A DNA stretch of 46,875 bases from IMG/VR virus record IMGVR_UViG_3300032893_000089, positions 1-46,875 of that record, one strand, 5' to 3'. Made by a program: the position numbers and the translations under genes. Position 1 is the first letter of the stretch, and each line of letters begins with the position of its first letter. The DNA comes from a virus. This document shows positions 16,926-25,269 of this stretch, one piece after another. The notes below the pieces were generated by a model. That model worked only from the letters and a program-made list of their open reading frames with translations. It was not told where the DNA came from and searched no databases.

Positions 16926-18912
16926 CTCCGCCTCCCATCTTCGATATTGCTTCGATCTGTTTAGTGGTCTGTTCGTTTGTGGTCTTGAGATGGTCGATAA
17001 TCATCTCAAGAGCCGCGAGCTTGTGTTCCATCTCTTGAGCATCAGCGCCCTTAGTCAAGGCATAGGCCTGGGCCTCGAGCTGCATGATCTTGGCGGTGTT
17101 GAGTCGGCGCTCTTCCATCAAGTGGTTGGCCCATTCCTGGGTCCTGGACTGAATCTCCATCTGCTTGCCCTGGAGTTTGAGTTGCTCCACCATCAGCTTG
17201 GGGTTGGGCAGAGGCTTGACCTTGTCAGGTCCGGGATAGATCACGTCGATGTTTTCGACCTGCATAGCCTGGAGCCACGCACGTTCGACCTCCGGGACTT
17301 CGTAGCCAGGGGTAGACATCGCAGCCTGCTTGACTGTGGTGGCTATCTGGAAACGCATCTGGGACGAGTTGATATTAGGATTAGCAACCGGGGCGATCTG
17401 GTCAGGATTGCCCTTGTAGTCCTCGCGGAAGATCCTGTCAGCGTTGTTGCCGAAAGTACCTACCAGTGGCATATAGCGAGCATTTAGCTCATAGCGCTTC
17501 TTGAACTCCTCCTTCATGCAGCGCCAGACTCGCTTGAAGATCATCCCGTAGGTCTGCATTCCAGCTTCCTGCATTCCTTGGTAGGTAGAAGCAGGAGTGT
17601 TCTGGCCCGGATTACCGCCCACCTGGACATCTTGGGTTCCAGCTATACGATTCGAGTAATCGATCAACAGCCCAATCAGCTTGAACATCACGTCCGAAGC
17701 CGGGCGCTCGGGGAAGGGCACGATGTTCTTACGGAGATCGTCACCAGTGGAGTCGACTCTCGCCCACTGGAAAGGAGCCATTGTATAGACTCCTCCACGA
17801 ATCTTGGCACCTCGTCCAAGGAAGCCCCCAATAGAATTCTGCATCGTTCCGTTGTCGAGCAGCTGATTGATACCCGAATTAACCGCCTCGTTGAGTGGGC
17901 CGAGAAACGTGCCGAATCCGAGGTCATAGACACCGCCATCAGGCGAAGGTATGAAGGAGTACTTGGTAAAGGACTCGGTGGCTCTAATGAACTCTATCTT
18001 AGACCCACGCTTGCGGATCTGCTCCATCGAATCCACCCTGGAGGTAAGGCGGAGTGGACTCTTAGAGCCTTCTTCGATGGTAGCGATGTAGGGTTCTTCA
18101 TACCCATCCCCATCGAGGTCGAACCAGCAATGCTGCTCGAGAGCAACAAAAGCAGCAGAATCGTCATTGTATGAGGGTTCTTGGCCCTTCCGCCGGTCGG
18201 AGTTGGGGTCCGAAGGACCAGTGAACTGCGGAGCGGACTGGTACCATTTCTCGTCCAGTATATCGATGAATAGCTTTTGCTGGACCCTCTCATAGATTTC
18301 GTTCCTGTACATAGGAATACGATGGGTCTTGCGAGCGGACTGTTCTACCGACTTGGACCAGTAGTCGAGGACAAAGTCCTTCGCCATGACTAGTTCAGAG
18401 ACTGTGTAGCCAAGGCTAGGGTTGTAGAAAGTCTTGATGAAGTTAGAGCCAACGATTGCCAGGTTGATTAGCAATCGGTCGTGCTGTTCTTCCCAAGAGA
18501 TATCTTCTTCTAGTACCTGCCAAGACATATGCTGGCCAATGCGGTTGGCACGCTCGATAGATTCTTTGTCATTGGTGCCTATAGTTCGATAGCGAACTAC
18601 GTTGGTGCCCTGGATAATGTTGGAATAGCTACGGGCACTGAATTGCAGGGCACCAATAGTAACCAGGGGGAATACCACGTTCGAAGCGCCAGGCCAAGGA
18701 AAGTTCTTGGTCTGCTGGACCTGCATCGCCAGGTCCATGGCGGCGGACATCCTACGTTCCCACCTAGAACGGGACTGTTTGTCCCTAGAATAGCCTAACC
18801 AGACCTGGTTGGCGATCTTCGTCTGGTCGTCCTCTGAAAAGCGATCCAGGATGTTAGGAGACTCGATCAAGTCCTTGTTGAGGACTATGCGCTTGTCTAG
18901 GTTTAGAGCCAT
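16780..18912 (-). CDS. Portal protein (P22 gp1-like)
   Basis: 710 residues, matching the 725-residue P22 portal. N-terminal part has the WERRMSAAMDLAMQ...NFPWPGASNVVFPLVTIGALQFSAR region of large portals, a central hydrophobic/helical crown, and a C-terminal helical barrel (LKLQGKQMEIQSRTQEWANHLMEERRLNTAKIMQLEAQAY) ending in low-complexity Gly/Ser/Asn. It begins immediately after the terminase stop. Twelve copies should form the DNA channel at one head vertex, docking terminase and the gp4-like adaptor. Confidence 0.86.
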   Translation of the reverse strand: MALNLDKRIVLNKDLIESPNILDRFSEDDQTKIANQVWLGYSRDKQSRSRWERRMSAAMDLAMQVQQTKNFPWPGASNVVFPLVTIGALQFSARSYSNIIQGTNVVRYRTIGTNDKESIERANRIGQHMSWQVLEEDISWEEQHDRLLINLAIVGSNFIKTFYNPSLGYTVSELVMAKDFVLDYWSKSVEQSARKTHRIPMYRNEIYERVQQKLFIDILDEKWYQSAPQFTGPSDPNSDRRKGQEPSYNDDSAAFVALEQHCWFDLDGDGYEEPYIATIEEGSKSPLRLTSRVDSMEQIRKRGSKIEFIRATESFTKYSFIPSPDGGVYDLGFGTFLGPLNEAVNSGINQLLDNGTMQNSIGGFLGRGAKIRGGVYTMAPFQWARVDSTGDDLRKNIVPFPERPASDVMFKLIGLLIDYSNRIAGTQDVQVGGNPGQNTPASTYQGMQEAGMQTYGMIFKRVWRCMKEEFKKRYELNARYMPLVGTFGNNADRIFREDYKGNPDQIAPVANPNINSSQMRFQIATTVKQAAMSTPGYEVPEVERAWLQAMQVENIDVIYPGPDKVKPLPNPKLMVEQLKLQGKQMEIQSRTQEWANHLMEERRLNTAKIMQLEAQAYALTKGADAQEMEHKLAALEMIIDHLKTTNEQTTKQIEAISKMGGGDETQGKNPDGSGVPRLESQSGNSGNDGVSQGGSGNASGAMGGGSLSVQ

Positions 18913-20373
18913 TTAATAACCTGTCACGCTAGAGCGACCGTCGGTAACTTGGGAGCGAAGACGAAGCGACTCTCGTTCAAAAGCCTCTTCGTCTTCACTC
19001 ATTCCATCTTCTTCGGAAACACTAATGTCTTCGAAACCTCTACTGAGTATCGTAGCGGCATCGAAGTAGTCATCGGCGTCAGATTCAGTCGAGACACTGA
19101 AGCTAAGGCACTCTTCTTCAAACTCACCATACCCAGGGTGCTGTTTGTCGAACCTTGCCCAGCCAGCTCGCATTCGTTTCTGGAAAGATCTACCACGGGC
19201 AGCTTTATCCTTGGTTGAAGGCATAGGGACGATGTTCAGCCATACGTCGCGCCGAGCCATTTCAGCTCTGATGGTAGGCCAGACCGACTTCCAAATCACA
19301 CCGTCTTCGACGAACCAGGCATAGGGTGAGTACTGAGCTTCGAGGTCGAACATCAAGTCGATCCACTCGTCAGTACCCCACCGACCAGCATGAAAGGCTA
19401 GGTGGTCGAGGAAGTTATCTGGGGTCTTGCCGCCCACGACGAAGGCGGTGCGGTTGGCAGCATCGGCCTTGGATACAGCGAAATCGGCGCCTATAGCTAG
19501 GGTTCGGTAGATGTCTCGTTGGTCGTCCTTGAGTTCTAGGAATTGAGCAGGCAGCAGGTAGGCACCTTCGTCATCCCGAGGGTCGTTGAGGTATTCCTGG
19601 GAATAGCCAGCCGAATCGCCTTCGTCAATGAATTCCTGGCGGATCTGCAGTAGTCGTTGGGGAGGGAATTTCTCGGGCCAGAGGATTTCACTAAAATCCG
19701 AGAACGACTTGTGAGCCTTGTAACAACGGGAAGCCCATCCCTTGTTGCGCATCAGGTGGGCCAGTAGGCTGTCCTTGTGCAGGATTGTGCCGTGGACCCT
19801 AATCCTACCGCCGTCCCGCAGGGACTGCTTGGCAGCGCGGAAGAACCAGCGACGAAACTTGCGTCGGCGGTCCTTGTTCTCGACCTGCTCATCGTCCTCG
19901 AGGTCATCACAGACGATTAGGCCGGGACGCTTGCCTTTCCACTTTCGCCCACGGATCTTCTGCTCAGCACCTCGGGCGATGATCCTAAAACGATAGCCGT
20001 CCAGGCATTCTACGATGATGTCAGTTTTCTGATTCGTCACCACGTCCTTGATTTTGAAGTCTCGAATCAGCTCATCGTTCTCTCGAAGCTCATTGGCTAT
20101 ATCCCCTAGGTGCTCAATAGCCATTTCCTCGCTAGCCCCCAGTACGATTACATAGTCCTCGATCCTGAAACAAACATTCGCCAGGACAAAGTCGTGGGTT
20201 AGGCCGGTAGACTTGGCATGGTTACGAGGAGCAGCAGTGGCTGCGGCTAGAACATCAGAACAATACCTAGACCAACACTCACGGTGGAAATCTGGCGTAG
20301 GCTGAGGTTGATCGTACCGGGGGCTCAGGTAGACTCCAGAGAAGGCCTCGATCATTTCGGCGGTAAGCTTCAC
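18913..20373 (-). CDS. terL: Terminase large subunit (packaging ATPase/nuclease)
   Basis: 486 residues. Start chosen at GTG 20373, which overlaps the upstream stop (GTGA). ATPase domain: a Walker A variant APRNHAKS at 48-55, Walker B LIVCDDLEDDE at 152-162. Nuclease domain: acidic residues in IGADFAV (D297), VEDG (E356/D357) and DADDYFD (D434-D438), the three RNase H-like metal sites. Portal follows without gap. It should cut and translocate DNA into the prohead in headful fashion, as judged from the P22-like head module; the packaging mode is not proven. Confidence 0.92.
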   Translation of the reverse strand: MKLTAEMIEAFSGVYLSPRYDQPQPTPDFHRECWSRYCSDVLAAATAAPRNHAKSTGLTHDFVLANVCFRIEDYVIVLGASEEMAIEHLGDIANELRENDELIRDFKIKDVVTNQKTDIIVECLDGYRFRIIARGAEQKIRGRKWKGKRPGLIVCDDLEDDEQVENKDRRRKFRRWFFRAAKQSLRDGGRIRVHGTILHKDSLLAHLMRNKGWASRCYKAHKSFSDFSEILWPEKFPPQRLLQIRQEFIDEGDSAGYSQEYLNDPRDDEGAYLLPAQFLELKDDQRDIYRTLAIGADFAVSKADAANRTAFVVGGKTPDNFLDHLAFHAGRWGTDEWIDLMFDLEAQYSPYAWFVEDGVIWKSVWPTIRAEMARRDVWLNIVPMPSTKDKAARGRSFQKRMRAGWARFDKQHPGYGEFEEECLSFSVSTESDADDYFDAATILSRGFEDISVSEEDGMSEDEEAFERESLRLRSQVTDGRSSVTGY

Positions 20374-20489
20374 TTGCGCTTCTTTACTTCGCCCGCAGTC
20401 GAGCGGCCGCCCTTAAAGCACAGCTTTATGTAACGACCGCCCGACAAGCGCTTAGTGCGGACCCTACCACCCGCGCGAACACAGTCCAT
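20370..20489 (-). CDS. Small basic Gly/Arg-rich protein
   Basis: 39 residues from ATG 20489: MDCVRAGGRVRTKRLSGGRYIKLCFKGG..., a compact basic motif (GGRVRTxxL-x-GxY-xxxCFxxG) I have seen at the end of very small proteins beside terminase genes. A longer reading from 20621 would run across another gene and have a Pro/Leu-rich leader, which I consider non-coding. Its stop overlaps the terminase GTG. Role unknown. Confidence 0.6.
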   Translation of the reverse strand: MDCVRAGGRVRTKRLSGGRYIKLCFKGGRSTAGEVKKRK

Positions 20490-20508
20490 GAACTTCTTAG
20501 GCACAGGA

Positions 20509-20715
20509 CTAGGCAGCTGGGGCAGCTGGGGCAGCTTGGGCTGCGGCCTTGGCGACAGCTTGAGCAGCAGCATCCGCAGCAGCTTGGGCTGCGGCAGCCT
20601 TAACTGCATCGCGCTGTCCAATCCAAGCTTGGTGTTCAGAGGTAGTCAAGATCTTGCGGAACGAGTCCACAACATCTTCGAGGGCAGTCAGGCGGTCTTC
20701 GACAGATTGAGCCAT
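20509..20715 (-). CDS. Small coiled-coil protein with Ala-rich tail
   Basis: 68 residues: a heptad-like start (DRLTALEDVVDSFRKIL) and then a tail made almost only of Ala with Gln/Lys/Pro. Lies between the tail-associated 113-residue gene and the small basic gene before terminase. Function not recognised. Confidence 0.6.
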   Translation of the reverse strand: MAQSVEDRLTALEDVVDSFRKILTTSEHQAWIGQRDAVKAAAAQAAADAAAQAVAKAAAQAAPAAPAA

Positions 20716-20724
20716 TGGTAACTC

Positions 20725-21066
20725 CTAGGGTAGGTCGGGGACAACAGCAATAAAACTAGACATCGCCAGGGTTTGGCCTAGGGATGTGGTGACGGTAGCG
20801 AGGGCTTCGTAGATAACACCGAGGACACCGCCGGTGAGCTTTTGGTTAACCACACTAGTGTTGGTTACACTAGCAGCCCCGCTAATCATAGCACTAGGAT
20901 TGGCGTCAGTACCAGAATAGACAGACATGGTTACGGTCTGGCTAGTGATGGTTTCGCCGGGGGCTAGGTTAGAGAGGAAGTCCCAGGTATAATTCTGGGT
21001 TGATCCCTGGAGCTTAGCTGGCTGTGTAGTTCTATTTGGCATCGTAGGCACTAAGGGTACTTGCAA
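20725..21066 (-). CDS. Ig-like structural protein (fibre/tail adaptor type)
   Basis: 113 residues (or 105 from the second Met at 21042, which would avoid most of the overlap with the upstream gene). One beta domain: WDFLSNLAPGETITSQTVTMSVYSGTD...VNQKLTGGVLGVIYEALATVTTSLGQTL. This 'W-F---L-PGE-I-S--V' pattern, with a final GxxYxxxxxxxTxxGxT, is shared by small beta-sandwich proteins found near tail genes. Probably binds fibre or spike; that is inference. Confidence 0.65.
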   Translation of the reverse strand: MQVPLVPTMPNRTTQPAKLQGSTQNYTWDFLSNLAPGETITSQTVTMSVYSGTDANPSAMISGAASVTNTSVVNQKLTGGVLGVIYEALATVTTSLGQTLAMSSFIAVVPDLP

Positions 21067-21328
21067 GCTTGACCTTGATATCAGTGATGTCGCGAGAAGT
21101 AGCTTCGCGATAGTTCAAAGCTCGCTCGTCTTGGTTACGCAAGATGCTTTTGATTTCGCTAAGGTCTTGGCGTAGTGCTGTCTGGTTCTTACTACAAATC
21201 TCATCGTGCTCTTCACGAGTTAGACCGCGAGGGCGACGTTCGAGTCTGTACAGCCAGCCGAAAGCCCCGGCGACCACAGCTATAAGGCCGGTGATTAAGC
21301 CGTCCTCGGGAACAGGTACGTTAGACAT
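21032..21328 (-). CDS. Small membrane-anchored coiled-coil protein
   Basis: 98 residues. One hydrophobic segment at about 11-27 (LITGLIAVVAGAFGWLY) followed by a charged helical domain (REEHDEICSKNQTALRQDLSEIKSILRNQDERALNYREATS). The arrangement is like XhlA-type or holin-accessory proteins, but the main lysis genes lie elsewhere (45479-46431), so another membrane role is possible. Its ATG overlaps the stop of a 23-codon ORF (TAATG). Confidence 0.55.
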   Translation of the reverse strand: MSNVPVPEDGLITGLIAVVAGAFGWLYRLERRPRGLTREEHDEICSKNQTALRQDLSEIKSILRNQDERALNYREATSRDITDIKVKLASTLSAYDAK

Positions 21329-21399
21329 TAGACTAGTATCTCCTTACCCAAGTGAGCGGCGAGCCATCGGCGCGCATCGTCGCGTTGTCGGCGGTCCAT
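21328..21399 (-). CDS. 23-codon basic micro-ORF coupled to the membrane protein gene
   Basis: ATG 21399 to TAA 21328 encodes 23 residues, MDRRQRDDARRWLAAHLGKE..., with the stop overlapping the next ATG (TAATG). It fills most of the gap between the spike and the membrane protein gene and contains a GGTAAGGAG region that is also the ribosome site of the next gene. No good Shine-Dalgarno of its own. It may be a coupling peptide or chance. Confidence 0.35.
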   Translation of the reverse strand: MDRRQRDDARRWLAAHLGKEILV

Positions 21400-21407
21400 A
21401 GTGACAC

Positions 21408-23384
21408 TTAGCCTACCCGCCAACTTGATCCGTTGTGATACACAGGCACGGTGTTTGCGCCCGCCCCATCCGCTGCAGCCGCAAAAGTCGTGGTTGAGCA
21501 ATTGTTGATGAAATGGCGCATCCCGGCGACGCCCGCAGGCAGCGATGCGAAAGCCACGGGCGTTGTGACCTGCGCGATGTTCCAGGTCACGTAGCCGTTG
21601 GTCGACCAGACGAGGCTGCCCGTGATGCTGCCATCATTGTAGTTTATGAACTGGATGCCGTAGGCTTTGACCTTGGCATAGTTGCCGCCGGTGCCGGTGT
21701 CCCAAGTCATATTGGTGCCGGCACCGTTCGATCCCCACGTCGGGCCATTCATGTAGTGGGTCGTCGAGCCGCCGCCGTCGCCAAAGTACAGCCAGCCGTT
21801 GTACTGGAGCTGCAGGATCGGCGCGCCGCCATCGATGCCAGCCTGCCGGATATCGAGCAACTTGACCCCAGCACCCAAACTGCTGGTCGCCTCGGGCTGC
21901 AGGAACAGCATCGAATTACCGGCGCTGTAGTTGATCTGGAGCCGCGGGATTTTGCAGTAATACCCTTGCTCCATCACCTCGAAGTAGTTGAGGCGGGACG
22001 GGATCGCTTGGGTGTTCGAGTTGTAGACGTTCTGCAAATTCTGATTGAGCACCGTCACAGCACTGACCGTGTTGTCGATGCCGGTCGAGGGTCCGGTAAA
22101 CACGGTAATGTTAACCGTCGTGGACGAGGAATAAGACGACGAGGCAACCTGCGCATAGATGAGCCGGGTCGAGCAGACCAAGCGTATCCAGCGACCAGCG
22201 TAGAACGTGCCGGTCTGGTTGCCCGTCATTGTGAAGCTCGTGCCACTGACGTAGGTGGGTGATCCGGTGACGCCTGTGCTGTTGTATTGGCCGGTATCGT
22301 CGAACGGGGTGAGCGTTCCGCCAGTCCCGGCTATCGTCGCAACGTAGCCGTGCGTCACGTCGTTGTAGGTGCAGGTCGAGTCGCAGCCGATGCAGGCGAA
22401 AGTATCTGTCGAGGTGGCATCGTAGAAACTGTTGCCGTGCAGCACGTTGTTAAGCGCGTACTGCATGTAGATGCCGTAGTAGTAGTTCGTGACCTCGAAA
22501 AGATTGTCCGAGCACACGTTGCCGACACACAGGCCGCTGGCATCGCCGCCGTTGAAGATGAACGCGCCGTCGGTCGCGTTGCTCGATCCGCAAGTCGCCC
22601 AGACCTCGCAGCCCTTGACTTTGATGCCGTTGCAGAACGTGCGAAACTGGATGCAGCGCCGGATGCGGTGGAAGTAGCACTGCCTGATCCCGGTGCCATA
22701 GCCCTGGAAGCCATCGGTAAATCCGTGGCCGCCCTGCGTATCAGTCGTTCCCCCAAGGATGATGGCATCCTGAGCGCAGGTTCTGGCGCTGCCGGACTGG
22801 CCCCAGAACATGACGTTGTAGATTTCGAGGCTCGGGTTCGTCGTGTAGATCAGCGGAGTGCTGAAATTTGCCGTCGCCGTGATAATGAGGTCGCGGATCG
22901 ACAAGAGCATGTTATTGGCGAGCGCGATTTTCCCGTAGGTCGCAGAGCACTGGAAATCCAGCACTGTCCCGCCGATGGGGTCAGGCGCGCTGCCGGAATT
23001 CTGCGGCCCCAAGGCTGCGGCACCCACACCGCGCAGCGCGATAGGGTATGCACTCTTGACGTTATCCCCGGCATCCCCTGGCGTAGGGAAAGCATTGGCG
23101 AAGGCGTAAGTGCCCGGTCCGAACTGGATTGTGCCGCCGTTGGCTGATCCGATTGTCGTCAGCGTCGAGATGGCATTCGCAAGGGCCGTGTCCCAATAAC
23201 CCGACTGCAACGCGGGAGCGCCTGGCGATAGGTTTATGTTGAGGATGAGACCGGAGGCACCTGTCTGCGCACCGTAGAGGTCTTGAAGCGCCGCATTGTA
23301 CTTCTGCCAAGCGGTGCGCCCGGGATCTCCTGTATGATCGCCAGGAGAGGTCCCAACATTGACAGTGTTCGCGGCGAGAGACAT
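21408..23384 (-). CDS. Tail spike with right-handed beta-helix; receptor-binding
   Basis: 658 residues. N-terminus VNVGTSPGDHTGDPGRTAWQKYNAAL is a common head-binding start of tail fibres. From residue 65 on there are parallel beta-helix features: GGTIQFGPGTYAF, many short VxxxxFxxxxG turns and Asn-rich coils (GLCVGNVCSDNLFEVTNYYYGIYM; NNVLHGNSF). The C-terminus GMRHFINNCSTTTFAAAADGAGANTVPV is shared with many spikes. It probably recognises and perhaps cleaves a surface polysaccharide; catalytic residues cannot be named. The gene is clearly GC-richer than its neighbours and contains no CTAG, a tetramer dense on both sides, suggesting recent exchange. Confidence 0.8.
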   Translation of the reverse strand: MSLAANTVNVGTSPGDHTGDPGRTAWQKYNAALQDLYGAQTGASGLILNINLSPGAPALQSGYWDTALANAISTLTTIGSANGGTIQFGPGTYAFANAFPTPGDAGDNVKSAYPIALRGVGAAALGPQNSGSAPDPIGGTVLDFQCSATYGKIALANNMLLSIRDLIITATANFSTPLIYTTNPSLEIYNVMFWGQSGSARTCAQDAIILGGTTDTQGGHGFTDGFQGYGTGIRQCYFHRIRRCIQFRTFCNGIKVKGCEVWATCGSSNATDGAFIFNGGDASGLCVGNVCSDNLFEVTNYYYGIYMQYALNNVLHGNSFYDATSTDTFACIGCDSTCTYNDVTHGYVATIAGTGGTLTPFDDTGQYNSTGVTGSPTYVSGTSFTMTGNQTGTFYAGRWIRLVCSTRLIYAQVASSSYSSSTTVNITVFTGPSTGIDNTVSAVTVLNQNLQNVYNSNTQAIPSRLNYFEVMEQGYYCKIPRLQINYSAGNSMLFLQPEATSSLGAGVKLLDIRQAGIDGGAPILQLQYNGWLYFGDGGGSTTHYMNGPTWGSNGAGTNMTWDTGTGGNYAKVKAYGIQFINYNDGSITGSLVWSTNGYVTWNIAQVTTPVAFASLPAGVAGMRHFINNCSTTTFAAAADGAGANTVPVYHNGSSWRVG

Positions 23385-23387
23385 AGA

Positions 23388-23978
23388 TTAATGCCCGCCT
23401 TGCAGAACACCAATCTGCGCGAAGCCGGCAGTGTAGACAGTAATATTTAGCCTAACCGCCGAGATCGGCAAGGTATAGGCAGCGAAGCCTTTGGCGGTCT
23501 GGGCTGCCAAGGTAGCATTCGGGAATACCCGCTGGATCAGGGCCATCGTAGGACCAGCAGAGGCTGTCGAACCACTATTGGCACAAGTGTAGGTCAGGGT
23601 AGTAGGCGAGGGAGTCGAAGCCACCGCCCAAGGTACTGGCTGGTTGATATTGGAAGCGAACGGTGGGCCTATCTGTTGGGGGAAAGGCTGGCTGTCCAGC
23701 ACCGACGAGCCACTCCCAGTGACGATCAGCGAGTCGCCAGTGACCAGGCCATGCTGGTAGGGAAACGTGACGGTGGCTACGGTGCCTGCACGGGCGATGG
23801 TGATAGGTAGGGCGTAGTCGGACGCCAGAGGGTCAAAGGTGTGATGGACAGTGTAGGTAAGGTTGGCGTCCTCGCTCAACGTTACAGCTACACCAATGGC
23901 GATGGTTTCCTGCAGGCGGTCGACGGGAATCCAGGGCGTGATACCGACCGCCGACAGGGCTAGGTATGCTGGTCTCAT
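23388..23978 (-). CDS. Virion structural protein, unknown
   Basis: 196 residues, beta-rich. Opens MRPAYLALSAVGITPWIPVDRLQETIAIGVAVTLSEDANLTYTVHHTFD, the 'W.PVD.....F.I...V..S..A..TY.VQ.T.D' pattern of a small group of phage proteins that occur beside tail-spike genes. The C-terminal strand TLPISAVRLNITVYTAGFAQIGVLQGG suggests a fibre-attachment domain. Start overlaps the 66-residue gene upstream (ATGA). Confidence 0.65.
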   Translation of the reverse strand: MRPAYLALSAVGITPWIPVDRLQETIAIGVAVTLSEDANLTYTVHHTFDPLASDYALPITIARAGTVATVTFPYQHGLVTGDSLIVTGSGSSVLDSQPFPQQIGPPFASNINQPVPWAVASTPSPTTLTYTCANSGSTASAGPTMALIQRVFPNATLAAQTAKGFAAYTLPISAVRLNITVYTAGFAQIGVLQGGH

Positions 23979-24175
23979 TTAGCACTCCCCGCGTGCGGGT
24001 GGGACCCCTGAGCTGAGGCACCGCCCATCGCGTGGCGCCTGCGGATAGGCTGAGCCTCGGTGGGCTCGAACTGTTCCTTGACCTCGAACTTGGGGTTCAG
24101 GTGGGGCGACCGCTTGCCCTTGAAGTTCATAAAGCCCTTGGGCTCAACTAGACACTTGTGGGATGATTTCCGCAT
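23975..24175 (-). CDS. Small basic protein, unknown
   Basis: 66 residues from ATG 24175, eight bases behind GGAG; the first 32 bases overlap the small-terminase gene. Contains many Lys/Arg/His (KSSHKCLVEPKGFMNFKGKRSP...IRRRHAMGG). A start at 24130 (MNFKGKR) would avoid the overlap and has a weaker site. Real coding is likely because its stop is ATGA-coupled to the next gene, but no family is recognised. Confidence 0.55.
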   Translation of the reverse strand: MRKSSHKCLVEPKGFMNFKGKRSPHLNPKFEVKEQFEPTEAQPIRRRHAMGGASAQGSHPHAGSAK

Positions 24176-24734
24176 CGTCGTGCTCCAAAGCTTCGACCTT
24201 CTTGCGGCGAAGCAGATTAGTTAAATTGCCACCGAGGGTTTCAAGGTGGAGATGAATCTCTTGGGGGGCGGCCGGCGGGGGCTCTTGGCGAGCACCATAA
24301 CCCAGGGCTCTAGAGCTAAGCTCCATAGAACGAAGGGCCAGGTTGTCAGGTATAGTGTTGGCGGGGCCGTTGAGCTTTTCCATCAAGATATCCGCCGACC
24401 TAGCGAGGATACCCTTGAACTTTTCCTCGACCGTGGCAGTCAGTATGGGATCGATGATCTCCTCTCGGCGCTTGGCTAGTTGTGCTTGAAAGGCATCGCT
24501 AGCCATAATCGTAGAGATCCACGAGGGGCTATAGCCAAAATGGGCCGCCAGGTCGTTCTGACTAATGCCAGGACAAGACAGGATCAGATCTATCATGGCC
24601 TGGTGACTATAGTTTACGCCCTTGCGGAGGGCGTTGGCTGAGGCCTGCCCCATTGGCCGACCGCCGGCCATAGGCCGGGGACTGTCCGGCAGGGCAGCTA
24701 CTTCGTCAAAAAGCCGGTCGGCGGATACACTCAT
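24144..24734 (-). CDS. terS: Terminase small subunit candidate (HTH protein)
   Basis: 196 residues from ATG 24734 (GGGGG site); a GTG at 24821 would add 29 residues. A helix-turn-helix is visible in about residues 52-83: PGISQNDLAAHFGYSPSWISTIMASDAF, then a helical segment KRREEIIDPILTATVEEKFKGILARSADILMEKL like the oligomerisation part of small terminases. First gene of the leftward operon, upstream of the large terminase by eight genes, in a head-tail module. It should bind the packaging site. It could also be a late regulator, but the size and gene order favour terminase. Confidence 0.65.
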   Translation of the reverse strand: MSVSADRLFDEVAALPDSPRPMAGGRPMGQASANALRKGVNYSHQAMIDLILSCPGISQNDLAAHFGYSPSWISTIMASDAFQAQLAKRREEIIDPILTATVEEKFKGILARSADILMEKLNGPANTIPDNLALRSMELSSRALGYGARQEPPPAAPQEIHLHLETLGGNLTNLLRRKKVEALEHDDAEIIPQVSS

Positions 24735-24824
24735 TGCACCCCCAGGATGACCTAAAACGCCGTCGGTGTCAACAGGATTCGGCGGTCCGGCGGAAATCCT
24801 TGAGGATAAAAGAAGTACCACGAA

Positions 24825-24864
24825 CCATACGTGGATTATGCGGGGGATAATGCACGTGGATTAT
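24825..24864 (-). promoter_or_regulatory. Two-box CCACGT element upstream of the late operon
   Basis: On the minus strand: ATAATCCACGTGC, spacer TTATCCCCCG region, CATAATCCACGTATGG. The two direct copies of ATAATCCACGT begin 25 bp apart. Aligned without gaps it matches the 40-bp elements at 34224-34263 and 44620-44659. The inner CATAAT resembles a -10 box; no sigma70 -35 box is present at the right distance, which suggests an activator-dependent promoter. It lies 90 bp ahead of the small-terminase start and is the most likely late promoter. Confidence 0.65.
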
Positions 24865-25198
24865 TCTAGGGCTGAAAATTCCAGAAACACCATTCTTAGG
24901 GGCGCGGGTCGCCAGCGTTTTTGCCCGCCGCCGGCTTGATTGCCGGAGCAACCGTTGCCGAGGCAACCGATTGCGGCAGCGCATCAATCGTGCGGCGCTG
25001 CACCATACGAAAATGTTGCGTTGTAGCAATGTGGTGGTGTGGTGATGTATAACACTACCCCGGCGTGGCGCACCATTGGAGTGCCGCACCATAACGGTGC
25101 ATCGGCGTGCTGCAGTGCGTCACGTGGTGTTATGGTGTAGTAATACACCCGGCGATCGTGGGCCAGCCAACATTACGAAAATGTAATGCGAGGGACGG
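24865..25198. other. Divergent non-coding region between the two gene blocks
   Basis: No convincing gene on either strand. It contains two copies of TACGAAAATGT (25006-25016 and 25174-25184, the second inside the palindrome CATTACGAAAATGTAATG), the inverted repeat GGTGTA-GTAA-TACACC at 25134-25149, and several GC-rich hairpins around 24920-25000 (GCCGGC...GCCGG; GCAACCGTTGC). A degenerate CACGTGGTGTTAT box at 25121-25133 resembles the two-box element on the minus strand. Such clusters fit operators or packaging/regulatory sites, with no identification possible by eye. Confidence 0.5.
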
Positions 25199-25227
25199 TT
25201 GACAACCCACGTGGATAATGGGATAAC
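25199..25227 (+). promoter_or_regulatory. Promoter with CCACGT in the spacer, start of the rightward block
   Basis: TTGACA at 25199-25204, 17 bp, GATAAC at 25222-25227. The spacer carries CCACGTGGATAAT, the core of the recurring two-box element, placed right behind the -35 box just as in the promoter at 30592. The first gene starts at 25270. A sigma70-type early promoter overlapped by a phage operator is the simplest reading. Confidence 0.65.
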
Positions 25228-25269
25228 CCTACCACGCGCCAATCCCGGCGCCAAAACGAGGTTCATATC

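Noticed and set aside
20490-20621. Longer N-terminus of the small basic protein before terminase
   Set aside because: The extra 44 codons overlap the coiled-coil gene in another frame and read as a Pro/Leu/Gln-rich shadow.
21513-23147. Two long plus-strand frames (249 and 286 codons) antisense to the tail spike
   Set aside because: They are typical antisense frames of GC-rich DNA, Arg/Val/Ala-rich without any motif, and oppose a well-supported spike gene.
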